DNA of 64,000 nucleotides from Nonomuraea sp. MG754425 (GTDB taxonomy: Bacteria > Actinomycetota > Actinomycetes > Streptosporangiales > Streptosporangiaceae): NCBI RefSeq assembly GCF_021699195.1, contig NZ_SSXE01000017.1, positions 1 to 64,000 of the forward strand, written 5' to 3'. Under the pieces are notes generated by a model, which saw only the letters and a list, made by a program, of their open reading frames with translations, was not told the origin of the DNA and searched no databases. Shown here piece after piece: positions 47,145 through 56,347 of this stretch. The translations under genes were made by a program, and so were the position numbers. Within the stretch, counting starts at the first letter, position 1. Each line of letters opens with the position of its first letter.

Positions 47145-48155
47145 ATGCTTACCGCCATCGCCACCGCGGTCGGCGAGCCGCTCGCGTTCACCGAACGCGA
47201 GGTGCCCGAACCCGGACCGGGCGAGGTCCTCGTCAAGATGACCGCGTGCGGAGTCTGCTACACCGACCTGGACCTGCTCCAGGGCCACTGGCCGATCGCC
47301 CGCTTCCCGGTCGTGCCCGGTCACGAGATCACCGGAGTGGTGGCCGCCGCCGGGCCGGGCGTGTCCTGGCCGGAGATCGGCACGGCCGTCGGCGCCCAGT
47401 TCCTCGGCGACTCCTGCCGCCACTGCGACTACTGCGTGCGCGGCGACCAGATCCTCTGCCCCGCCAAGCGCATCACGGGCATCGTCATGGACGGCGGTTA
47501 CGCCGAGTACGCCGTCCTCAAGGCCGACTTCGTCACCCCGCTGCCGGACGGCCTCGACCCGGTCGCGGCGGCCCCGCTGATGTGCGCGGGCGTGACCGCC
47601 TTCAACGGCCTGCGGCAGGGCGGGATCACCCCGACCTCGCGCGTCGCGGTCATCGGCACCGGCGGGGTCGGCGCGCTGGCGGTCCGTTACGCCGTGGCCA
47701 TGGGAGCCCGGGTGGCCGTCATCAGCCGGTCGAACCGGGGCGAGGCGGCGGCGAGGGAACTGGGCGCCGAACGTTTCATCGCCACCCAGGACACCGACCC
47801 GGCCGAGGCGCTCACGTCCTGGCACGGCGGGGCGAACGTGATCCTCAACACCACCCCGTCCACCACGGCCGCCGCGGCGACGATCACCGGCCTGGCGCCC
47901 GACGGCACGCTCGTGCTGGTCGGGTACGGCCCCGAGCCGCTGACCCTGCCCACCCAGCCGATGGTGCTGAACCGGCTGCGCGCCATGTTCAACCCGTCCG
48001 GCTCGCCGCACGACACACGCGACGCCCTGGCGTTCTCCGCGGCGCACGGCATCCTGCCCGAGTTCACCCCGATCGGCCTGCGCGACGCCAACACGGCACT
48101 CGACGCCATGGCCGAGGGGCACGCCGGCCAACGCTCGGTCATCACCTTCGGCTGA
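47145..48155 (+). CDS. Zinc-dependent alcohol dehydrogenase (MDR family)
   Basis: 336 residues. CGVCYTDLDLLQGHWP and PGHEITGVV carry the catalytic zinc ligands, CRHCDYCVRGDQILC the four-Cys structural zinc site, and VAVIGTGGVGALAVRYAVAMGA the NAD(P)-binding motif. A cytoplasmic oxidoreductase for alcohols or aldehydes, of the AdhA/alcohol dehydrogenase catalytic type. It stands alone; the 245 bp upstream contain no recognised gene or operator. Confidence 0.92.
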   Translation: MLTAIATAVGEPLAFTEREVPEPGPGEVLVKMTACGVCYTDLDLLQGHWPIARFPVVPGHEITGVVAAAGPGVSWPEIGTAVGAQFLGDSCRHCDYCVRGDQILCPAKRITGIVMDGGYAEYAVLKADFVTPLPDGLDPVAAAPLMCAGVTAFNGLRQGGITPTSRVAVIGTGGVGALAVRYAVAMGARVAVISRSNRGEAAARELGAERFIATQDTDPAEALTSWHGGANVILNTTPSTTAAAATITGLAPDGTLVLVGYGPEPLTLPTQPMVLNRLRAMFNPSGSPHDTRDALAFSAAHGILPEFTPIGLRDANTALDAMAEGHAGQRSVITFG

Positions 48156-48218
48156 GCACACGGACGCCGCCGGTCCAGACGTTGATCGCGGGTGGCGACC
48201 CGGGCATGGCCGGGCGGC

Positions 48219-48518
48219 TTACCGCTGCTGCCGCTTCCGGCGAATCCTGACGTCTCGCATGTCCGTGACCGCGACGCGGAGGATCCGGTAGGGGTGCCCG
48301 TGCGCGTCCAGTGCCGCGATGGCCCGCTGGGTGGCTTCTTGTTCGCCGTCGTCCGGGGCTGCCGGCACCTGGCAGCGGAAGGTGAACGCCGAATGACTCC
48401 GGTCGCCGGTGAAGGTGCCGGCCTCGGTGAAGGCGGCCTGGAAGGCATCGGCTCCGGTGACCGGGCCGGTGTCACTCAGTCCGTCGAACGTGCCGCGAAT
48501 CGTCACCCTGAACACCAT
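48219..48518 (-). CDS. DUF6204-family protein
   Basis: 99 residues: FRVTIRGTFDGLSDTG...FQAAFTEAGTFTGDRSHSAFTFRCQVPA...DAHGHPYRILRVAVTDMRDVRIRRK fits the small DUF6204 family of actinobacteria. Function unknown. Its ATG shares a base with the stop of the upstream TetR gene, so the two are translationally coupled. Confidence 0.75.
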   Translation of the reverse strand: MVFRVTIRGTFDGLSDTGPVTGADAFQAAFTEAGTFTGDRSHSAFTFRCQVPAAPDDGEQEATQRAIAALDAHGHPYRILRVAVTDMRDVRIRRKRQQR

Positions 48519-49156
48519 CAGTCCTTTCGTACGGCATAGGCGAGCAAGCGTTCACCGAGCAGATCCTCGGTGACGTCGAGAAGATCCAGCAGCGCCTCGG
48601 CGATCGAGTCCGGGCCCTCTCCCGCCGCGACATGCCTGCCGATCTCCGCGAAGACCAGGGCGTGGACGGCGCCGAGCTGGGCGGCTGCCACGCGGGGCAG
48701 TGGGTCGTCCGGCCCGGCGCCGGTCTCCTCGGCCAGTACGGCGGCGAGCGCGCCGGTCATCTGCGCTCCGAGTTCCTCCAGCCGGGCGGTCAGCGTGGGG
48801 GCGGCCCGCATCATCCGGTAGACCCGGCCGAACCCCTCGGTCAGCCCCAGCATGCGGTCGCGGCGGTGCACCTCATCGCGTAGCTGGGCCAGTACGGCCC
48901 GAGCGGCGGACTCGCCGGCGCCGCGCCGCCGCACGATGTCGGCAAGCCGCTGCGGGGACGCCTGCTCCGGCGGCAGGACGAGATCCTCCTTGGCCTGGAA
49001 GTAGTTGTAGACGGTGTTCACCGACACGTCCGCCGCCGCGGCGACCTCGGCGATCGTGACCTGCTCGAAACCTCGCTGCACGAACAGGCCGGTGGCCACC
49101 TCGCAGATGTGCCGGCGCGTCTGCCGCTTCTTGCGTTCCCGCAGCCCTTCGGTCAT
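48518..49156 (-). CDS. TetR-family transcriptional regulator
   Basis: 212 residues. RRHICEVATGLFVQRGFEQVTIAEVAAAADVSVNTVYNYFQAKEDLVLPPEQ is the HTH. The C-terminal domain belongs to the broad AcrR type. It leads an operon with the DUF6204 gene. Two ATTGCAAT-like sites lie 18-43 bp before its start and suggest autoregulation. The adjacent virginiamycin B lyase homologue runs the same way but lies upstream. Confidence 0.9.
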   Translation of the reverse strand: MTEGLRERKKRQTRRHICEVATGLFVQRGFEQVTIAEVAAAADVSVNTVYNYFQAKEDLVLPPEQASPQRLADIVRRRGAGESAARAVLAQLRDEVHRRDRMLGLTEGFGRVYRMMRAAPTLTARLEELGAQMTGALAAVLAEETGAGPDDPLPRVAAAQLGAVHALVFAEIGRHVAAGEGPDSIAEALLDLLDVTEDLLGERLLAYAVRKD

Positions 49157-49173
49157 GCCCGAAGTCTAACTGC

Positions 49174-49199
49174 ATTGCAATTTTTAAGTCCATTGCAAA
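49174..49199. promoter_or_regulatory. Paired ATTGCAAT-type operator before TetR
   Basis: ATTGCAAT (49174-49181, itself palindromic) and ATTGCAAA (49192-49199) are spaced 18 bp apart in an AT-rich patch upstream of the TetR start. They are probably bound by that TetR. Confidence 0.6.
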
Positions 49200-49235
49200 T
49201 TTGGAGCGCGCTGCGCCCACATCTGCCGCACGTCC

Positions 49236-50159
49236 TCACCCGCCATCGGCGTCCAGGGCCTGACCTGGGCGTTCCAGCCGCGCGACCCCTCCTGTCTCCA
49301 GGGCCACCCACACAGCGCCGTCGGGGCCCAGGGTGATGCCGTGCGGCTCGGACGACGGTGACGGCAGGCGGTACTCGGCGATCGCGCCGCTGTCGGTGAT
49401 GCGGCCGATGCTGCCGGCTCCCCATTCGGTGAACCAGCAGTCGCCGGTGGAGGCCGCGACGATGGCGTGCGGTCTGGCCGCGCGGTCGGGGAGCGGGAAC
49501 TCCTTGATCGCGCCGTCCACCGAGATCCTGCCGATCTGCCCCGCCGCGATCTCGACGAACCACAGGGCGGCGCCGTCGCTGGTGATGCCCACGGGTGCGG
49601 CGCCGGGGGTGGGAAGCGGGTGGATGTCGACGTCTCCGTGGACGGTGATGCGGCCGATCGCGTTCGCCTGGTTGAGGGCGAACCACAGGGCCCCGTCAGG
49701 GCCCGCGGTGATGGCCGCGGGAAAGGCGCCCGTGCCGGGAAGGACGAACTCGGTGATCTCGCCCGTGCCGGTGATGCGGCCGATCCGGTCGGTGTTCATC
49801 TCCGTGAACCACATCGCGCCGTCCGGACCGGCGGTGATCCCGAAGGGCCCGCTGCCGGGCGTGGGTGTGGGGAAGGACTCCGTTGCACCGTCGGTGGTGA
49901 TGCGGCCGATCCGATGATCCTGGGACCGGGTGAACCACAGCGCTCCGTCGGGCCCGGGGGCGATGACCATCGGGCGGCACTCGGGCGAGTCCAGGGGGTG
50001 TTCGTGGAGTTCGCCGTCGAGGGTGAGACGCGCGATGCGGCCGCTGTGCACGAAGGTGAGCCACAGCGCACCGTCAGGCCCGGCCGCGATGCCGTAGGGC
50101 CCGGCGTCCTTGCCCGCCACGGAGATCTCCCTGACGGCCGGGGGATCGGATCGGTGCAC
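49236..50159 (-). CDS. vgb: Virginiamycin B lyase (Vgb) homologue
   Basis: 307 residues forming a seven-bladed propeller of repeats PDGALWFTxxxxxxIGRIT. The C-terminal block matches Vgb closely: ARPHAIVAASTGDCWFTEWGAGSIGRI and SEPHGITLGPDGAVW, containing the His/Glu residues known to act in ring opening. Vgb enzymes linearise streptogramin B antibiotics by C-O bond cleavage without hydrolysis. GTG at 50159 follows AAGGAG by 5 bp. It is divergent from the GntR gene at 50247. Actinomycete homologues may act in self-protection or on other cyclic esters. Confidence 0.85.
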   Translation of the reverse strand: MHRSDPPAVREISVAGKDAGPYGIAAGPDGALWLTFVHSGRIARLTLDGELHEHPLDSPECRPMVIAPGPDGALWFTRSQDHRIGRITTDGATESFPTPTPGSGPFGITAGPDGAMWFTEMNTDRIGRITGTGEITEFVLPGTGAFPAAITAGPDGALWFALNQANAIGRITVHGDVDIHPLPTPGAAPVGITSDGAALWFVEIAAGQIGRISVDGAIKEFPLPDRAARPHAIVAASTGDCWFTEWGAGSIGRITDSGAIAEYRLPSPSSEPHGITLGPDGAVWVALETGGVARLERPGQALDADGG

Positions 50160-50232
50160 AGCGACTCCTTGCCGGGGTGGGGGATCAATGCCGCAGGTCA
50201 GTCTCGCGCATTGACGTTCGGATGTGCTGCAT

Positions 50233-50244
50233 ACAATATATTGT
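50233..50244. promoter_or_regulatory. GntR-type palindrome ACAATATATTGT
   Basis: A perfect 12-bp palindrome ends 2 bp before the GntR ATG in the 87-bp gap between the divergent vgb homologue and the gntR gene. Its AT-rich, TTGT/ACAA ends are typical of FadR-type GntR sites. It probably represses gntR and perhaps the vgb homologue. Confidence 0.7.
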
Positions 50245-50246
50245 CT

Positions 50247-50894
50247 ATGGATTTGCGGCACTCAGTCACCTCGGCGCGGGACGTGGCGTATGCGTACCTC
50301 CGCGGCGGGCTCGTGGAGGGACGCCTCCGCCCCGGGGAGATCCTCGACGACGCCACGATCGCCCAGGAGATCTCCATCAGCAGGACTCCGGTCCGGGAGG
50401 CGCTCATCCAACTGGAGCGCGAAGGCATGGTGACCGCCGCGCCGCGGCGCAGGCCCAAGGTCGCCGAGGCCCAGCCCGACGACCTGGTGTCGATCATCGC
50501 GCCGCTCGGCACGCTGCAGGCGCTGGCCGCCCAGCTCGCCGCGCCGCACGCGACCGACGACGACGTGGCCGCCATGCGCGGTCACAACGACGAGCTGCTG
50601 CGGGCGATCGAGGACGCGGACATCGTCCGGGCACGCCTGGCGGACCTGGCCTTCCACCGGGTGCTGGTGAGCAGGGCGGGCAACCGGTTCATCACCTCCT
50701 GCGTCGACTCGCTGGAGATGCACACCAGCCGCGTCATCTCGCTGTACTTCCACAACCGCGGACCTGACGGACAGTCCGCCCGCGAGCACACCGAGATCAT
50801 CCAGGCCGTTCTCGACCGTGACGCGGGCGCGGCGGCCAGGGCCACGCGCAGCAACTACCTGCGGGGTCTCCCCCTCGGTGGGGAGGAGGCATGA
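50247..50894 (+). CDS. GntR-family regulator (FadR/FCD type)
   Basis: 215 residues. VAYAYLRGGLVEGRLRPGEILDDATIAQEISISRTPVREALIQLEREGMV is the GntR winged helix; the C-terminal FCD domain has the Asp and His ligands (DADIVRARLADLAFHRVLV, EHTEIIQAVLDRD). FCD regulators often sense sugar acids. It is followed 28 bp later by a uronate dehydrogenase gene, so a uronate or aldarate is the probable effector. Confidence 0.9.
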   Translation: MDLRHSVTSARDVAYAYLRGGLVEGRLRPGEILDDATIAQEISISRTPVREALIQLEREGMVTAAPRRRPKVAEAQPDDLVSIIAPLGTLQALAAQLAAPHATDDDVAAMRGHNDELLRAIEDADIVRARLADLAFHRVLVSRAGNRFITSCVDSLEMHTSRVISLYFHNRGPDGQSAREHTEIIQAVLDRDAGAAARATRSNYLRGLPLGGEEA

Positions 50895-50922
50895 CGGTCG
50901 TCACCGCGAAGGGTCCGGGCAC

Positions 50923-51738
50923 GTGAGCGAACTGCCGTCCCGCGTTCTGCTGACCGGAGCCGCGGGCACCATCGGCACGTCGCTGCGCGCGACCGTGCTC
51001 CGCCGGATCGCGCACGTCCGCCTCTCGGACATCCGCCCAGTCGGCGCGACGGCGGCCCACGAGGAGTTCCGCCAGGCCGACCTCACCGACCTCGACCAGG
51101 TCAGGACGGCTGTGCGCGGCATGGACGCGGTCGTCCACCTCGGCGGCGTCGCCGACGAGACCGGTTTCGCCGCGATCGAGGGGCCGAACCTCGAAGGCGT
51201 CCACAACGTGTTCGAGGCGTGCCGGCTGGAGCGGGTGCCACGGGTAATCAACGCCAGTTCCAACCGGATCACCGGCTTCCACCCCGTGGACCGGGTCCTC
51301 GACGGGACGGAGGCCGTCCGCCCCGACGGCCTGTACGGCGCGGCCAAGGCGTTCGGGGAAGCGCTGGCGAGCCTGTACGCCGACCGGTTCGGCCTCGACG
51401 TCGTCTCGGTCCGCATCGGCTCCTTCGAGGAGCGGCCGTCCGAACCGCGCCACCTGCACACCTGGTTCAGCCCCGCCGACGCGGCCCGGCTCTACCAGGC
51501 GTGCCTGGCGGCCGAAGCCGGGTTCGGCCACATCGTGATCTACGGGGTCTCACGCAACACGCGCTCGTGGTGGTCGCAGAACACGGCCGCCAGAGCGCTC
51601 GGCTACCAGCCGCAGGACGACGCCGAGCGCTTCGCGCACCTCCTGCAGCCGTACACCGAGCGCCACCAGGGCGGCCGGTACACGCACTACGAGTACGGAG
51701 GCTGGGCCGCCAAGCCCGGCGCCGACCCCACCCGCTGA
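50923..51738 (+). CDS. Uronate dehydrogenase-like SDR
   Basis: 271 residues from a GTG. LLTGAAGTIGTSLRATVL is the NAD motif; NASSNRITGFHPVDRVLDGTEAVRPDGLYGAAKAFGEALASLYADRFGLDVVSVRIGSFEERP follows uronate dehydrogenase (Udh), including the active-site YGAAK, and the end SWWSQNTAARALGYQPQDDAERFA fits the same family. Udh oxidises D-glucuronate or D-galacturonate to the aldarolactone. It follows a GntR/FCD gene. A role in uronic acid use agrees with that regulator. Confidence 0.85.
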   Translation: MSELPSRVLLTGAAGTIGTSLRATVLRRIAHVRLSDIRPVGATAAHEEFRQADLTDLDQVRTAVRGMDAVVHLGGVADETGFAAIEGPNLEGVHNVFEACRLERVPRVINASSNRITGFHPVDRVLDGTEAVRPDGLYGAAKAFGEALASLYADRFGLDVVSVRIGSFEERPSEPRHLHTWFSPADAARLYQACLAAEAGFGHIVIYGVSRNTRSWWSQNTAARALGYQPQDDAERFAHLLQPYTERHQGGRYTHYEYGGWAAKPGADPTR

Positions 51739-51749
51739 TCGACGTTCGC

Positions 51750-52406
51750 TCACTTCGACGGCGGCACCAGGCCCGCCTCGTAGGCGAGGATGACGAGCTG
51801 GACCCGGTCACGCGCATCGAGCTTGCTCAGCAGCCGGCCCACGTACGCCTTCACGGTGGCGACGCTGATGACCAGGTCAGCGGCTATTTCCGGGTTGGTC
51901 AGGCCGCGCGCGATCAGGGTGAGGACCTCGCGTTCGCGTTCCGTGAGGCCCGCCAGCTCGCGCGGTGCGGGATCGGGTGCGGGGCGGTCGGCGAACGCCT
52001 CGATGAGCCGCCGGGTGACGCCCGGCGCGATCAGGGCGTCGCCGGCGGCCACGACCCGGACGGCGCTGAGGATGTCGTCCAGGGCCATGTCCTTGACGAG
52101 GAATCCGGCCGCGCCCGCGCGGAGCGCGCCGTAGACGTGGTCGTCCTCGTCGAACGTGGTCAGGACGATGACGTGGGCCCGGCTGGGGCCCCGGGCGATC
52201 AGCCGGGTGGCCTCGATGCCGTCCATGACGGGCATGCGGATGTCCATCACCACGACGTCGGGGTCCAGCTCCTCGGCCAGTTGGACGGCGTGCAGCCCGG
52301 TCGCGGCCTCTCCGACGAGTTCGAGGTCGGCGGCGTCGGAGATGACCATCTGCAGGGCGGCGCGGATCAGCGGCTGGTCGTCGGCCAGGACGACGCGGAC
52401 GGTCAT
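51750..52406 (-). CDS. NarL/LuxR-type response regulator
   Basis: 218 residues. Receiver with ADD near the start, phospho-Asp at residue 55 (DVVVMDIRMPVMDG) and Lys in FLVKDMALDD; C-terminal LuxR HTH LTEREREVLTLIARGLTNPEIAADLVISVATVKAYVGRLLSKLDARDRVQLVI. Its ATG overlaps the stop of the histidine kinase gene (ATGA). Targets are unknown; the SDR gene beside it runs convergently. Confidence 0.94.
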   Translation of the reverse strand: MTVRVVLADDQPLIRAALQMVISDAADLELVGEAATGLHAVQLAEELDPDVVVMDIRMPVMDGIEATRLIARGPSRAHVIVLTTFDEDDHVYGALRAGAAGFLVKDMALDDILSAVRVVAAGDALIAPGVTRRLIEAFADRPAPDPAPRELAGLTEREREVLTLIARGLTNPEIAADLVISVATVKAYVGRLLSKLDARDRVQLVILAYEAGLVPPSK

Positions 52407-53593
52407 CGCGCTTCGGCCGTCAGGGGCAGGCGGGCCGTGACCCGGAAGCCGCCCTCGGGCCGAGGTCCGGCGGAGAAGCTGCCCCGCAACATGGTGACGC
52501 GTTCCCGCATCCCGACCAGGCCGTACCCGCCCTCCGGCACGTGGCGGGGGCCGCGTCCGCCGTCGAGGACCTCGACGGCCAGCTCGTCGTCTCGGTACTC
52601 GATCGACACCCGGCACCGGCTGGTGCCGGCGTGACGCACCACGTTGGTGATCGCTTCCTGGATGATGCGGTAGGCCGAGACGTCGATCTCCGGCGGCAGC
52701 GGGCGTCGTTCGCCCAGCCGGCGCACCTCGACGTGGACACCGGCGTCCGTCGTCGTCGCCACGAGCGTGTCGAGGTCAGACAGGCCGGGCGCCGAATCGA
52801 GCGGCTGACCCTGCTCGCCGTGACGCATGACGCCGAGCATGCGCCGCAATCCGGACAGCGTCTCCCGCCCGACCTCCTCGATGTCCCCGAGCGCCTGGCG
52901 CGCCCGGCGTGGCTGGGTGTCGATGACCCGCCGGGCGGCGCCGGCCTGCAGGGCGATGACGCCGATGCTGTGGGCGACCGTGTCGTGCAGTTCCCGCGAG
53001 ATGCGCAGGCGTTCGTCGGCGACGGCCTGGGCGGTGGCCGTGGCGACCAGCGTGTCGGCGTGCTCGCGAGCCTGGCGTACCGAGTGGCCGACCAGCCAGG
53101 CGATGACCGCCGTCATGGCCACGGCCAGCTCGGCAGAGGTGCCGGCGGGCCAGCCGAACAACACGCGGGTGATCAGGTAGCCGGCGAGCAGGGTGAGCGC
53201 GCCGAGCAGGGCGATGATCCCGGTCCGGCGCGCGTGTCCGGCCGCGATGAAGTACAGCGCGGCATCGACGGCCAGGAACTGCGCCAAGGGGATCTCGGCC
53301 ACGGCCAGCGGCACACACGCGAAGACCGTGGCGGCGAGCAGCAAGCCCAGCGCCGGCAGCGGCCGGCGGCGCAGCAGGACACCGGCGACGTGCGCCAGCA
53401 CGGTGGCCACCACCAGCCAGGCCATTCCATTCCATTGATAGAAGAACGGCCCGGCCGTTTTGGCTGGCTCGTACTCGCCGGGGAGCCGGATGCGGATGAG
53501 GAAGGTGAACACCAGGCCCGCCCACCAGGCGAGGACCGTCCATGTGCCAGGTGGAACCCGCTTCAGCGGCGGCAAGGGCGGTGTCACGTGCAT
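52403..53593 (-). CDS. Sensor histidine kinase (HisKA_3/NarX type)
   Basis: 396 residues. Five to six N-terminal hydrophobic segments form the membrane sensor, then the HisKA_3 dimer helix DERLRISRELHDTVAHSIGVIALQAGAARRVI with the phospho-His, and a C-terminal ATPase (AYRIIQEAITNVVRHAGTSRC; GGYGLVGMRERVTMLRGSFSAGPRPEGGFRV). The start at 53593 (MHVTPPLPPLKRV) is where similarity begins. First gene of the pair with the NarL regulator. Confidence 0.92.
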   Translation of the reverse strand: MHVTPPLPPLKRVPPGTWTVLAWWAGLVFTFLIRIRLPGEYEPAKTAGPFFYQWNGMAWLVVATVLAHVAGVLLRRRPLPALGLLLAATVFACVPLAVAEIPLAQFLAVDAALYFIAAGHARRTGIIALLGALTLLAGYLITRVLFGWPAGTSAELAVAMTAVIAWLVGHSVRQAREHADTLVATATAQAVADERLRISRELHDTVAHSIGVIALQAGAARRVIDTQPRRARQALGDIEEVGRETLSGLRRMLGVMRHGEQGQPLDSAPGLSDLDTLVATTTDAGVHVEVRRLGERRPLPPEIDVSAYRIIQEAITNVVRHAGTSRCRVSIEYRDDELAVEVLDGGRGPRHVPEGGYGLVGMRERVTMLRGSFSAGPRPEGGFRVTARLPLTAEAR

Positions 53594-53725
53594 GCCCGAA
53601 TCGTAACGGCACGGTCGAAACCCGGCATCGGACCACGGGTGTACGACCACGGGCTACCGGCACCACCGTGAATGCCGACGGCGGTCCGATGTGGCACCGG
53701 CATGGCCTGCGGCACCGTCGATCGG

Positions 53726-54691
53726 GTGATCCACGTCAACGTGTCCCGTCTGCGCCGCACCCTGCTGGCCGGCTCCCTCGCCGCGGCGGTGGCCGTGCCG
53801 GTGACGGGGACGGCACGTCCTGCGGCCGTCCCCGCTCCCGTTCCCAGCACGACCGCCCCGCCGCGGCCGGCGACCCCGGAAACCCTGGCCGCACGCTACG
53901 CCGCCGTCCGCCGCGACATCGTGGCCGCCGAGCGGACGGCCGCCGGGCACGGCCACCGATGGCGGGCCGCGATGCTGCACGCCATGGCCGATCCCGCGCG
54001 CCGGCTGCTGTCCTTCGACGGCCGGGACGGCGGCCGTGCCGTCGAGGTCTTCGGCGACCTCGCGGCGGCCGACCGCGTCGCCGTGCTGGTTCCCGGCGGC
54101 GACACCCACCTGGACAAGTACGGGCTCCTGCGCGGCGGCGCGCTGCGCCTGCACCAGGCGCTCGGCGACCGGTCCGCGGTCATCGCCTGGCTCGGCTACC
54201 GGACCCCCAGCACGGTGAGCCTGGCGGCGCTCACCACCGGCCGCGCCGACGAGGCGGCGCCCGCGTTGCGCGCCTTCGTACGGGAGTTGACCGTGCTCAG
54301 GCCCGCTGCCCGCGTCACCCTGGTGTGCCACTCCTACGGCAGCGTGGTCTGCGGCCGGGCCGCCTCCGGCCTGGACGTCGAAGGCATCGTGCTGATCGGC
54401 AGCCCCGGCGTCACCGCCGCCGACGTCGGCGCGATGCGTACGCCGGCGACCGTCTGGGCCGGCAGGGGACGCGGCGACTGGGTGGCCCATGTGCCGCACG
54501 TCCGGTTCCGCCTGCCGTTCGTCACCGTCGGGTTCGGCACCGACCCGGTCGCTCCGGACTTCGGCGCCCGCGTCTTCGCGGCCGGCGACGGCGGGCACAG
54601 CGACTACTTCACGGCCGGGTCCCCGTCGCTGGTGAACATCGTCCGCATCGTCTCCGGACAGCTTCCCGCCGAGGCGCGCGGTGGTCGCTGA
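53726..54691 (+). CDS. Secreted DUF1023-type alpha/beta hydrolase
   Basis: About 321 residues. RRTLLAGSLAAAVAVPVTGTARPAAV is a signal peptide followed by a Pro/Thr-rich linker, then an Abhydrolase_8 (DUF1023) domain with VAVLVPGGDTHLDKYG and VTLVCHSYGSVVCGRAA (nucleophile Ser in CHSYGS), and His near GGHSDYF. It probably acts outside the membrane on esters or amides. Start codon uncertain (GTG 53726 or 53741). It overlaps the acyltransferase gene by 11 bp, so the two form an operon. Confidence 0.83.
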   Translation: MIHVNVSRLRRTLLAGSLAAAVAVPVTGTARPAAVPAPVPSTTAPPRPATPETLAARYAAVRRDIVAAERTAAGHGHRWRAAMLHAMADPARRLLSFDGRDGGRAVEVFGDLAAADRVAVLVPGGDTHLDKYGLLRGGALRLHQALGDRSAVIAWLGYRTPSTVSLAALTTGRADEAAPALRAFVRELTVLRPAARVTLVCHSYGSVVCGRAASGLDVEGIVLIGSPGVTAADVGAMRTPATVWAGRGRGDWVAHVPHVRFRLPFVTVGFGTDPVAPDFGARVFAAGDGGHSDYFTAGSPSLVNIVRIVSGQLPAEARGGR

Positions 54692-55832
54692 GCTGCTCCG
54701 GCGCGTCGAGGCCGGGACCCCCGCCGGCCGCGATCGTGCCCTCGACGCGCTGCGCGCCCTGGCCATCGGCGGCGTGGTGCTCGGCCACTGGCTGGTGACC
54801 GCCCTGGTCGCCGACAGCGGGACCGTACGCGTCGCCAGCCCGCTGCGGCACATGCCCCAGCTCGCCCCCGTCACCTGGATCTTCCAGACCATGGCGCTGT
54901 TCTTCCTGGTGGGCGGGCAACTGGCCGCCAGGAGCCACGCCTCCGCCCGGGGCAGGAACGTCACCTACCGGCGCTGGCTGGGCGCGCGGATGGCCCGGCT
55001 GTTCCGGCCGGTCGCCGTCGTCCTGGCGGTCTGGACCCTGGTGGCGGTGATGATGCTCGCCCTCGGGGCGGACCTCGCGACCGTGCACGCGCTGGCCAAG
55101 CTGGTGTGGTCGCCACTGTGGTTCCTGCTGGTCTTCGCCGCTTTGACGGCGCTCACCCCGCTGGTCGCCCGGCTGCACCCGGGATGGCCGCTGGCCACGG
55201 TCGCGCTCGTCGACCTGGTCCGGTTCAGCCTGGACGGGCCCGCCTGGATCGGCTGGGTCAACCTGGCGGCGGGGTGGCTGGTGCCGTACTGCCTGGGCGC
55301 CTCCTGGGCCCGCGACCGCCTGCGCACCCGTGCGACCGGGTGGGCGCTGCTGCTCGGCGGCGCCGCCGCCACGGCCGCACTCGTGCTGTGGGCCGGCTAC
55401 CCGGCCTCCATGGTGGGGGTCCCGGGTGCCCGGATCTCGAACCAGTCCCCGCCCACGATCGCGGCCGCCGCCTTCGGGCTCGCCCAGTGCGGGGCGGCGC
55501 TGCTGCTGCTCGGCCCGCTCCGCCGGGTGCTGTCGCGGCCCGCCGTCTGGGCGTTCGTGGCGCTGGCGAACCTCTCCGCGATGACGATCTTCCTGTGGCA
55601 CCAGACCGCCATGATCGCAGTCACCGCGCTCGGCCTGCTCACCGGCCGGACCCTGCCTGGCCTGCACACCGTCCCGGACGGTCCGGCCTGGGTGGCCGCC
55701 CGGCCGGCCTGGCTGCCGGCGTTCGCGCTGGTCCTGCTCATGTGCCGCGCCGCCTTCCACGTCCACGAACATCGACGGCAGGACGGCCCCGGGCACAGCA
55801 CGACCACGCCCGAGCAGCCCCAGTCGTGCTGA
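54681..55832 (+). CDS. Acyltransferase 3-family membrane protein
   Basis: 383 residues with ten or so helices. RDRALDALRALAIGGVVLGHWLVTAL holds the catalytic-type Arg/His region of the AT3 family and MALFFLVGGQLAARSHA is the second conserved segment. AT3 proteins acylate exported sugars or antibiotics. The GTG at 54681 lies inside the 3' end of the preceding hydrolase gene. A hydrolase-acyltransferase pair suggests addition and removal of acyl groups on an extracellular molecule. Confidence 0.88.
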   Translation: MVAELLRRVEAGTPAGRDRALDALRALAIGGVVLGHWLVTALVADSGTVRVASPLRHMPQLAPVTWIFQTMALFFLVGGQLAARSHASARGRNVTYRRWLGARMARLFRPVAVVLAVWTLVAVMMLALGADLATVHALAKLVWSPLWFLLVFAALTALTPLVARLHPGWPLATVALVDLVRFSLDGPAWIGWVNLAAGWLVPYCLGASWARDRLRTRATGWALLLGGAAATAALVLWAGYPASMVGVPGARISNQSPPTIAAAAFGLAQCGAALLLLGPLRRVLSRPAVWAFVALANLSAMTIFLWHQTAMIAVTALGLLTGRTLPGLHTVPDGPAWVAARPAWLPAFALVLLMCRAAFHVHEHRRQDGPGHSTTTPEQPQSC

Positions 55833-55858
55833 CCGGCGGCCTGCGTCCCTCGGTCGTG

Positions 55859-56080
<222 letters not shown>

Positions 56081-56203
56081 TCAGCTCCGGGGCCGAAGCG
56101 CGCGCAGCCAGTCGCACGAGGCGGCGTCCGTCGCGCCGGGCCGAGACGTCGGGCGGGGTCCGGAGGTGTGCGGAGTGGCCGCGGCGGTCCTGGCGATGCG
56201 CAT
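56081..56203 (-). CDS. Small ORF of 40 aa with good ribosome site
   Basis: GAAGGAGATCGA precedes ATG at 56203. The product begins MRIARTAAATPHTSGPRP, is rich in Pro, Thr, Arg and Ser and has a single Cys near the end (ASCDWLRALRPRS). It sits between the ArsR-type gene and the amidohydrolase remnant on the same strand. It may be a leader, or a new fusion created when the amidohydrolase gene was deleted. No family recognised. Confidence 0.35.
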   Translation of the reverse strand: MRIARTAAATPHTSGPRPTSRPGATDAASCDWLRALRPRS

Positions 56204-56347
56204 TCGATCTCCTTCGTGCAGGTCATCGACGCGGGACGAGCGAGCCTGAAGGCACTCCCCCGCGTCGAGAGGTGTTCGCCGGCCTCCATTGCATCGTCGT
56301 CCGGGGGCGGCGGTCACCGTGTTGTCGGTGTGCGGAAAACACCGTGC

